Assembly: GCA_038232055.1 (NCBI GenBank)
Contig: JBBSIN010000014.1
Coordinates: forward strand, 1 to 44,724
Direction of reading: 5' to 3'
From: JBBSIN01 sp038232055
Lineage (GTDB): Bacteria > Actinomycetota > Actinomycetes > JADGOV01
DNA: 44,724 nt
Shown: in pieces, positions 17,006 to 23,341 of the stretch
Layout: each line of letters opens with the position of its first letter
Numbering within the stretch: the first letter of the stretch is position 1
Notes under the pieces: model-generated
Databases searched by the model: none
Told to the model about the DNA's origin: nothing
The model's input: the letters and a program-made list of their open reading frames with translations, nothing else
Translations under genes and position numbers: made by a program

Positions 17006-17707
17006 ATGTCTGCGTCCACGGGCAATCTCGTGGCGATGGTGGCCGGTGGTGCGGGCGCGGTCGGCGAGGGCATCGTCCGTGGTTTCCTGGCGGCCGGGGC
17101 CCACGTCGTCGTGCCCTCGCGCGACGAGGCCCGGCTGGCGGCGCTGCGGGATCGCCTCGGTCAGCCTGAGCGCTTGGTCGGCCTCACCGGCGACGTCGGC
17201 ACTACCGAGGGTGCGGCCGAGATCCTCGCACGGGTGCTCGAGCGGTACGACGGCGTTGACGCGGTCGTGGCCTCGCTGGGCGGCTGGTGGCAGGGCCCGC
17301 ACCTCGCCGACATGGACCTCGCCGACTGGGACCGCGTCCTGGCCAACAACCTGCGCGCCCATGCGGTCGTCGCTCGAGCCTTCCTGCCGCAGCTGCGTAC
17401 GCGGCCGGGTTCGTCGTACACGATTCTCAGTGGCGACGCGGCGGAGGTGCCGGCGGTCGGCTCGGCCGTGGTCAGCGTGGCCGCGGCCGGCCAGGTCATG
17501 CTGGCCCGTGCCCTCGCCGCCGAGGAACCGGCGGTGCGGGTCAACGCGCTCGTCCTGGGCGTCGTGGCGACCCGCAAGCGCGCCGACCCCCGGCCGGAAT
17601 GGATCACCGCCGACGAGGTAGGCGCGTTCGCCGCACACCTCGCCAGCGACGCGGGCGCGATGGTGAGCGGCAGCGTCATTCGGCTGCCCGGCCGGCCGGC
17701 CCGCTAG
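17006..17707 (+). CDS. SDR-fold protein lacking the catalytic Tyr-Lys pair
   Basis: 233 residues with the Rossmann fold of short-chain dehydrogenases, starting after a strong GGAGGAGG ribosome site. The cofactor loop reads AGGAGAVGEG, in which the usual TGxxxGxG is altered at its first and sixth positions. Later landmarks are VVASLGGWW (for NNAG), LANNLRAH, catalytic-Ser region LSGDAA (Ser142) and VRVNALVLGVVAT. Where the family has Y-x-x-x-K the sequence reads V-S-V-A-A (156-160), so classical hydride-transfer chemistry is not expected. It may be a cofactor-binding regulator or an NmrA-like pseudo-enzyme. It is probably co-transcribed with ettA. Confidence 0.82.
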   Translation: MSASTGNLVAMVAGGAGAVGEGIVRGFLAAGAHVVVPSRDEARLAALRDRLGQPERLVGLTGDVGTTEGAAEILARVLERYDGVDAVVASLGGWWQGPHLADMDLADWDRVLANNLRAHAVVARAFLPQLRTRPGSSYTILSGDAAEVPAVGSAVVSVAAAGQVMLARALAAEEPAVRVNALVLGVVATRKRADPRPEWITADEVGAFAAHLASDAGAMVSGSVIRLPGRPAR

Positions 17708-17802
17708 CTGGCGCGAAGTCTGGCAATTCTCCCCGGCGCATTCTCGGACTGGACGCGACCTCGGCGACTTCCACCGCTGCAGACGGCGTCGTGGGCCGGG
17801 TT

Positions 17803-17885
17803 GCGATCTCCTTCGCACTGGCTGTTGTTGCCGACAGCGCCACGAGGAGATCAATTAACCGCCACGGGCCAAGTGAAGGAGATCG
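17803..17885. repeat. Dispersed inverted-repeat element, copy A
   Basis: 83 bp. The left end GCGATCTCCTTCGC and the right end GTGAAGGAGATCGA can form 13 pairs when read as plus-strand RNA, including one G-U. A middle GAGGAGATC (about 17843-17852) is an additional complement of the left arm. The central GCTGTTGTTGC...AGCGCC is shared with copy B (43971-44055). It lies in the gap between the convergent SDR gene and the ABC permease remnant, touching the latter's stop codon. Confidence 0.8.
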
Positions 17886-17886
17886 A

Positions 17887-18435
17887 TTAAGGGTTCCGGC
17901 GTGCCTCGTCGCGGAGGCGTTCAGGATCGGGTGGTGCGGCGCCGCGGCGCTTGAGCAAAAAGGCGGCGACGGCGAGGAGCAACACCGTCCACAGGCAGAA
18001 GACGCCGAAGCCCTCCAGTGGCGTGAGCAGGTCGGCCTTCGCCTGGTGTGCCTGAGCGATCAAGTGGCCGGCTTCGGTCGGGAGGTAGGCGTGGACGTGC
18101 TTGCCCACACTTCCCGGCAGCAGCTGGGTCAGTGGCGCCAACACGAGGACGAACCCGATGACGCCGGTGATACCGGCCGCGGTGTGCCGGACGATGGCGC
18201 CGATGGCCAGCGAGAACAGGCCCAGCACGGCGAGGTACAGTCCGGCTCCCACAACGGCGCGCAGCACGCCCGGGTCTCCCAACGCGACGGGGACGCGACT
18301 GTGCAAGATCGCCGCACCGATGAAAAACGAGCCGAAGGCCACCACCTCTCCTAGAACCAGGACGAGAGCGAAGAACACGACCGACTTGGCGGCCAGCATG
18401 GGAATGCGTCGCGGCACCGCCAGCAGTCGGCGGCC
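17887..18435 (-). pseudogene. ABC transporter permease, C-terminal remnant
   Basis: About 180 codons of an ABC-2-type permease: RRLLAVPRRIPMLAAKSVVFF, then several long hydrophobic segments (VLVLGEVVAFGSFFIG, GLYLAVLGLFSLAIGAIVRHT, GITGVIGFVLVL, LWTVLLLAVAAFLLKRR). The family usually has ~80-100 more residues with two further membrane segments at the N-terminus; here the upstream sequence changes abruptly to an unrelated decarboxylase fragment. No start codon with a ribosome site lies at the junction and no ATPase partner is nearby. Confidence 0.75.
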
Positions 18436-18458
18436 AACGCGGCCGGAAGCGTGCCGCG

Positions 18459-18536
18459 ATGACGCTCGCCGAGCACGTCCGGGCCATAGCGGACGGCATC
18501 GCCACGGTGGACGGGGACGAGATCCTCGACGACGTC
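18459..18536 (+). pseudogene. PLP decarboxylase fragment, C-terminal region, inverted
   Basis: 26 codons on the plus strand (LAEHVRAIADGIATVDGDEILDDV) closely match a late segment of the intact decarboxylase at 40007-41386 (LAGRAAAIAAGIATVDGAEILNDV). It lies head-on against the N-terminal fragment of the same gene type on the minus strand, so an inversion with deletion of the middle of the gene has occurred. Confidence 0.7.
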
Positions 18537-18537
18537 C

Positions 18538-18773
18538 CCAGCCGAAGAACCGGCCCGACGGCATCGCCATCAAGCCCGGTTCGACGCTTCGGCGAGCATG
18601 TCGACAAGAGCTGTCGCTGCGCTCGCGCCGTCGGGCAAGGGGCCGCCCAGGACGCTGCCCAGGGCGTGCGCGTTCGCGCGGCGGAACCGCGCGATCGGGC
18701 AGCGAGGCCAATCAGGCGGGTGTGCGCGGCCGCGGTCCAGCGCCGTGACGTACGCATCAGCTCGGGACGTCAC
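18538..18773 (-). pseudogene. PLP decarboxylase fragment, N-terminal region, frameshifted
   Basis: From a GTG at 18773 the frames successively read VTSRADAYVTALDRG, ASLPDRAVPPR, LGSVLGGPLPDG and EPGLMAMPSGRFFGW. These match in order the first ~80 residues of the intact decarboxylase at 40007-41386 (MTARPDAYTAALE, ASMPDRSVPPR, LGGPLPEG, VEPGLMAMPSGRFFGW). At least two frameshifts separate the pieces, and the homology stops at the Trp where the inverted fragment begins. Confidence 0.75.
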
Positions 18774-18809
18774 GCCGTCACTGTGCACGCGTCAGCCCGT
18801 GCCGGACCG

Positions 18810-19826
18810 TCAGGCATCCACGCCGCCGGTCCTGTCTCGCCCCTCCTTCTTGTCGAAGCTGACGTCGACGTCCTCGAAACCCTTGAATCGCTCGGTGGAG
18901 GCGTAGGCCGTGTACGCCTTCTTGTCCGCTCCGGTCAGGTCCACGTCGTCGGTGACGGGCGTGAGCAGGGCCCGCGGCCACAGCCGCTCCCGCGCGACCA
19001 CGTTGATCTCCGCGCAGAAGATGAGGATCAGGGCCTCCAGATAGATCCACGCCAGGAGCCCGAGCACGATGCCGAAGAGCCCGTACACCGCGGTGGCGCC
19101 CTTGAGCTGGTGGCTCAGGAAGTACGTCCCCAGGAACTGCAGCAGCTGCCAGAGCACCGCCGCGATGATCGCCCCCGGTCGGATGTCGCGCGTTGACACG
19201 TCGCGCACGGTGAGCACTCGGAAGGCGGCGAGGAAGAGCACGACGTTGACCCCCATGGAGACTCCGGTCGCCAGCAGGCGCACGCCGAACCCGAGCTGCG
19301 TGTCGTACGCGTCCGCCGCCGTCGTGACGCCGGACAGGAAGGTCGTCGCGAGCACTCCGGCGCCGAGCAGCAGCAGCACGAGCAGGCTTCGCACCCGTGA
19401 CCGAATGGGGTTGGGGCGCTCGTTGCGGGGAACCGCCCAGATCCGGTTCACGGCGTTTTGCGCCGCCTGGGCGAACCGCATGCCGCCGTAGAGCGTGCCG
19501 AGCAGGCCGACGACGAGACCCGGTCCGCTGCCCCGGATCGAGCTCACATCCTTCGCGATCTGGTCGCCGATGATCGGAAACTGGGCCACCGCAGAGTCGA
19601 GGAGCCGCTGCTGCAGGTCCGGGCTGTTGCTTAGGAGGAACCCGAGGATCGTCACGAAGACCAGCAGCAGCGGGAAGAGCGACACGAACCCGTAGTAGGT
19701 GATCAACGCCGCGAGGAAGGTGCCCTGGTCGTCGTAGAACTTGTAGACGGTGGCGAGCGGGAAACTCAGCCACGGGTGCTGGCGCTGGTAGGCGTCCAGC
19801 CGCTGCACCAACGGTCGTGAGCTCAT
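18810..19826 (-). CDS. YihY/BrkB family inner membrane protein
   Basis: 338 residues with six hydrophobic segments and the YihY landmarks: an early FLAALITYYGFVSLFPLLLVFVT, SPDLQQRLLDSAVAQFPIIGDQI, GLLGTLYGGMRFAQAAQNAVNRIW and the late TAVYGLFGIVLGLLAWIYLEALILIFCAEIN. The C-terminal ~50 residues are charged and cytoplasmic. The family was once called ribonuclease BN by mistake; its true role is unknown, possibly transport. The start at 19826 (MSSRPLVQRLDAYQRQHPW) fits family members. Confidence 0.9.
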   Translation of the reverse strand: MSSRPLVQRLDAYQRQHPWLSFPLATVYKFYDDQGTFLAALITYYGFVSLFPLLLVFVTILGFLLSNSPDLQQRLLDSAVAQFPIIGDQIAKDVSSIRGSGPGLVVGLLGTLYGGMRFAQAAQNAVNRIWAVPRNERPNPIRSRVRSLLVLLLLGAGVLATTFLSGVTTAADAYDTQLGFGVRLLATGVSMGVNVVLFLAAFRVLTVRDVSTRDIRPGAIIAAVLWQLLQFLGTYFLSHQLKGATAVYGLFGIVLGLLAWIYLEALILIFCAEINVVARERLWPRALLTPVTDDVDLTGADKKAYTAYASTERFKGFEDVDVSFDKKEGRDRTGGVDA

Positions 19827-19971
19827 GTGGCACCTTCATCGAGTGTGCGAGCGGACTACCCCGCCGCGGGCGCAACGACGCGCGAAGCGCCAGCGTCGAC
19901 GCCGAGCGCCGCCAGCAGGGACAGCCCGTCCGCTGCGAAAATGCGAACCTTACGACCCGCTGGGCTGACGG

Positions 19972-20902
19972 TCAGGCCCGCACCGACTCCGGCAGCTCGA
20001 CCTCCGCGTCGAGGGCGTCGGGCAGGACCGGTTCGTCCTCGGCCGCATCGGCCGTTTCGAGCGCTCCGTGCACGGTCGCGAGCAGTGCGGCACCCGCGAG
20101 CACCACGACCGCGCCTAGCAGGAACGGCACGTGCGCGTTGAAGTGCTCGACGAGCTGGCCGGCGGCGTACGGCGCGAGCCCGCCGCCGATAAAGCGCACA
20201 AACCCGTACGACGCCGACGCCACGTTTCGGGGCACCGGCGAGATGCGTCATCACCGCGGTGGTGACCAGGGTGTTGTTGACGCCGATCAGCCCGCCGAAC
20301 GCGATGACGGCGCCGATCACGACCCTGGGGTGGTCGGGCCAAATGCCGATGACCCCGAGCACGACCGCGACGAGCACCAGACTGGCGTAGAGCGTGCGCG
20401 CCGTACCGAACCGCGCCTTCAGCATCGGCGCGCCGAACACGGCGAAACCAGCGACCAGCACCCCCCATGCGAAGAACACGGCACCAAGCCGCAGCGCCGA
20501 CAGGTGCATGAGGAACGGCGCGTAGCCGAGGACGGTGAAGAAGCCTCAGTTGTAGAACAGGCCGGTCAGGCTGGTCCGCGCAAGCGCGCCGTGGCGCAGC
20601 GCCACGAGTGGCTCCCGCAGCTTCGAACGCTCCGCCGGCTTCGGTGAGGTCGGAACGAGCACCACGGTCGCGACCAGCGCGATGGCCATGAGCACCGAGA
20701 CGCCAAAGAACGGGCCGCGCCAGCTGATGTTGCCCAGCACGCCGCCGAGCAGGGGCCCGGACGCGATGCCGATGCCGAGCGCCGTCTTGTAGAGCACGAT
20801 CGTCCCGGCGAATCCGCCGCTGGCGAAGGCGACCGCGAAGACGGCCTTCGGCTGATGGAACGGGCTCGGGGCGGCGTGCGGCGGGGTGGTGGCGGAGGAC
20901 AA
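19972..20902 (-). pseudogene. MFS drug-efflux-type transporter, triply disrupted
   Basis: The N-terminus reads HQPKAVFAVAFA straight into SGGFAGTIVLYKTALGIGIASGPLLGG, skipping about 110 residues (the first three or four membrane helices) in frame. At 20546-20548 a TGA interrupts LFYN-GFFTVLGYAPF, where relatives have Trp (TGG), so one base change explains the stop. Near 20225 a frameshift separates VTTAVMTHLA from PRNVASASYGFVRFIGGGLAPYAAGQL. The gene begins 2 bases after the marR gene stops, so it was the regulated efflux partner of that repressor. No functional transporter can be made. Confidence 0.88.
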
Positions 20903-20904
20903 GG

Positions 20905-21381
20905 TCAGCGCCCTTCGGAGGGAATCGGTCGTGCAGACAGGGAACCCAGGGCGGCGGTGGCGCTAACGAGCGTCTGCTGCTCGTCGGCGGGCAGGTTACG
21001 CAGGTGCTCGGTCAGCGCGGCGGCGCGACGCTCGTGTAACGACCGCAGGTAGTCCCGCCCGGCAGCCGTGATCTCCACCAGCGTCGCGCGGCCGTCGCTC
21101 GGGTGGGCGCAGCGGTCGACGAGCCCGGCGGCGGCAAGGCGGGCGACGAGGCCGGTCATGCCGGGTTGGGTGATCCGCTCGTACCCGACCAGGTCGGTGA
21201 TCCGCAGCGGGCCGGACCGATCAAGCACGTCGAGGGTCGAGAGCGCGGCCGCGTTCCACTCGGCCGGGCGGACCGCGCGGCGCAGCCAGCTCATCGTGCG
21301 CTCAAGCGTGACCGCTACCTCGACCAGGGCGGCGTCGGGAACCGGGTCGGCTTCGGGTCGCCGCAGAGTCTTCGCAGGCAC
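20905..21381 (-). CDS. MarR family transcriptional regulator
   Basis: 158 residues, GTG start. It has the winged-helix core ALSTLDVLDRSGPLRITDLVGYERITQPGMTGLVARLAAAGLVDR with the DGRATLVEITAAG wing, flanked by dimerisation helices at both ends. Such proteins usually repress an adjacent efflux pump and release DNA on binding a small aromatic ligand. The adjacent pump gene is destroyed, leaving this regulator with only itself or distant targets. An AT-rich repeat stands directly upstream. Confidence 0.92.
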   Translation of the reverse strand: MPAKTLRRPEADPVPDAALVEVAVTLERTMSWLRRAVRPAEWNAAALSTLDVLDRSGPLRITDLVGYERITQPGMTGLVARLAAAGLVDRCAHPSDGRATLVEITAAGRDYLRSLHERRAAALTEHLRNLPADEQQTLVSATAALGSLSARPIPSEGR

Positions 21382-21412
21382 AATCTTTTATATCACGTCT
21401 TTATATAGGGCG
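21382..21412 (-). promoter_or_regulatory. AT-rich promoter/operator region of the marR gene
   Basis: On the minus strand two near-identical direct repeats (ATATAAAGA and ATATAAAAGA, 13 bases apart) lie just ahead of the GTG start in an otherwise ~70% GC region. They could form the -10 region and the MarR binding site. Which bases are bound cannot be decided from sequence. Confidence 0.45.
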
Positions 21413-21535
21413 GTGATAGGGCAGGAGGTCTCGAATAGGTGTGGAGCCGGGTACGTGTTCCGACACTTACGGGGCTCCAGAGTCCGTCGGGCGCGACCGT
21501 CAGGCGGGCCGACCGGAGCCCGACCGTCACCCGGA

Positions 21536-21934
21536 TCAGGCTTCGGTCTCGAACGTGTTGACGAGCGAGTGAGCCGCCGACTCCAGGTAGCGCCACAGCA
21601 GCTGCTCGGCCTCGGTCGGCAGGTCGAGGGAGTCCACGGCGTCGCGCATGTGCATCAGCCAGTGGTCGCGGGCCTGCGGCGTGACCTGGAACGGCGCGTG
21701 GCGCATCCGCAGGCGAGGGTGCCCGCGCCGCTCGCCGTACGTACGCGGGCCTCCCCAGTACTGCTCCAGGAACATCCGCAGCCGGTCGGCGGCGTCGGTG
21801 AGGTCCTCCTCGGGATAGAGCGGCCGCAGCACGGGGTCGGTCGCGACGCTGCTGTAGAAACGCCCCACGAGACGGCGGAATGTCTGCGCCCCGCCGACCG
21901 CTTCGTAGAACGTGGCCTCGGTCACGAGGTCCAT
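21536..21934 (-). CDS. glbO: Group II truncated haemoglobin (trHbO)
   Basis: 132 residues with the 2-on-2 globin fold. Seen: B10 Tyr27 (RFYSSVA), CD1 Tyr40 (LRPLYPE), the invariant FLEQYWGGPRTYGERRGHPRLRMRHAPF with proximal haem ligand His79, and G8 Trp92. This is the actinobacterial GlbO type, which binds O2 tightly and is thought to serve in redox or peroxidase-like chemistry at the membrane. It is divergent from the OsmC gene, with a 50-bp shared promoter region. Confidence 0.95.
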   Translation of the reverse strand: MDLVTEATFYEAVGGAQTFRRLVGRFYSSVATDPVLRPLYPEEDLTDAADRLRMFLEQYWGGPRTYGERRGHPRLRMRHAPFQVTPQARDHWLMHMRDAVDSLDLPTEAEQLLWRYLESAAHSLVNTFETEA

Positions 21935-21984
21935 CCTCGCAAAGCCGTCGCGACAACGACGCCCATCACCAATGGAGGTACGGC

Positions 21985-22410
21985 ATGGCCACCACGCGTA
22001 CGGCGAGCGCCCACTGGGAGGGCTCGCTTACCGAAGGCAAGGGCACGGTTTCGCTCGACACGTCCGGCACCGGCAGCTTCGAGGTGACCTGGGCGTCGCG
22101 GGCCGAGGAGCCGAACGGGCGCACCAGCCCGGAGGAGCTCATCGGCGCCGCGCACGCCGCCTGCTTCGCCATGGCGCTCTCGAACGGCCTCACCAAGGCC
22201 GGCGACGCGCCCGAGACGCTCGACACCGGCGCCGACGTCGACTTCCAGGCCGGCAAGGGCATCACCGAGATCCGGCTCAAGGTCCGCGGCCGGGTGCCCG
22301 GCCTGGACAACGACCAGTTCGTCGCGGCGGCCGAGGATGCCAAGACGAACTGCCCGGTCAGCCAGGCGCTCGCCGGCACGACGATCACGCTGGACGCCGC
22401 CCTCGCGTAG
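21985..22410 (+). CDS. OsmC/Ohr family peroxidase
   Basis: 141 residues from an ATG behind AATGGAGG. Both catalytic cysteines of the family are present: Cys60 (AAHAACFAMAL) and Cys123 (TNCPVSQAL), along with SPEELIGAAHA and the ADVDFQAGKGITEI strand. These thiol peroxidases reduce organic hydroperoxides. The sequence resembles the OsmC rather than the Ohr subgroup. It stands next to the haemoglobin gene, which fits a shared oxidative-stress role. Confidence 0.92.
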   Translation: MATTRTASAHWEGSLTEGKGTVSLDTSGTGSFEVTWASRAEEPNGRTSPEELIGAAHAACFAMALSNGLTKAGDAPETLDTGADVDFQAGKGITEIRLKVRGRVPGLDNDQFVAAAEDAKTNCPVSQALAGTTITLDAALA

Positions 22411-22448
22411 CGGTTCAGCGCGCGGTTCAGTGGGCAGCGGTTCAGCGT
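22409..22448. repeat. Triple GCGGTTCAG repeat between convergent genes
   Basis: GCGGTTCAG occurs three times in ~40 bp, at irregular spacing, spanning the stop codon of the OsmC gene and the stop of the mscS gene on the other strand. Probably slippage or simple duplication; no hairpin is evident. Confidence 0.6.
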
Positions 22449-23341
22449 GCGGTGTCGCCGGGAATGCGGCCCCACAACGCCCGGTGCAGTGACGGGATCT
22501 CGATGCCCTCGCGGTCGAAGGCTTCCTTGATCCGTTGCCGCAGCGCCCTGGCGACGTCCCACTGCTCGAGCGGGCTGGTCTTGACGACGAGGCGGACAGT
22601 GAGCGCGTCGACGCCAAACTCCTCGACTCCCCACACCTCCGGCTCCTCCAGCACTACCTCGGCGTAGTCCGGGTCGCGCCACACGGAGTCGGCCGCGTCC
22701 TTGATGACCGCGCGCGCTCGGGCGACGTCCTCGGAGTAGGCGAGCGGTACGTCGATCACCGCACGCGACCAGCCCTGGCTCTTGTTGCCGATGCGGTCGA
22801 TCGTGCCATTGCGGATGTGCCACACGATGCCGTTGACGTCGCGCAGCCGGGTGGTGCGCAACCCGACCGCCTCGACGGTGCCGCTCGCCGGTCCGGCGTC
22901 GATCACGTCGCCGACGCCGTACTGGTCCTCGAGGATCATGAAGATGCCGGTGATGAAGTCCTTCACGAGGTTCTGCGCGCCGAATCCCACGGCGACCCCG
23001 ACGATGCCGGCGCTGGCCACGATGGGGGCCAGGTTCAGCCCGCAGATGCCGAGGATCTCGATGAACGCGATGCCGAAGACAAAGGCGCTGATCAGGCTGC
23101 GCAGGACCGAGCCGATCGTCTCGGCCCGCTGCAGACGGCGCGGGGAGGACAACGGCGACACCTCGAGTAGCGCCTCTCGGGCCCGCCCGCGCAGTCGGGC
23201 GCCGGGTACGCCGGACGCCGCCCGGTTGACCAGCCGGCTGGTGGCCCGGTGCAGTAACCAGCGCACGATGAATGCGACGACGAGGATCGCGAGGACCGCG
23301 GCACCCTTCGCCGCGACGTCGGCGAGCAGCGAGCGCGTCAC
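22442..23341 (-). CDS. MscS-type mechanosensitive ion channel
   Basis: 299 residues from a GTG that overlaps the preceding peptidase stop codon (GTGA). Three hydrophobic segments are followed by the pore helix and beta domain signature SAGIVGVAVGFGAQNLVKDFITGIFMILEDQYGVGDVI, then VEAVGLRTTRLRDVNGIVWHIRNG. A C-terminal alpha/beta domain is present. The protein would open on hypo-osmotic shock. The length fits small YggB-type channels of actinobacteria. Confidence 0.93.
   Translation of the reverse strand: MTRSLLADVAAKGAAVLAILVVAFIVRWLLHRATSRLVNRAASGVPGARLRGRAREALLEVSPLSSPRRLQRAETIGSVLRSLISAFVFGIAFIEILGICGLNLAPIVASAGIVGVAVGFGAQNLVKDFITGIFMILEDQYGVGDVIDAGPASGTVEAVGLRTTRLRDVNGIVWHIRNGTIDRIGNKSQGWSRAVIDVPLAYSEDVARARAVIKDAADSVWRDPDYAEVVLEEPEVWGVEEFGVDALTVRLVVKTSPLEQWDVARALRQRIKEAFDREGIEIPSLHRALWGRIPGDTAR

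Noticed and set aside
20546..20548. In-frame TGA in the MFS gene as a possible recoded (selenocysteine) codon
   Set aside because: The codon stands where relatives have Trp, no SECIS-like hairpin is evident, and the same gene also has a deletion and a frameshift.
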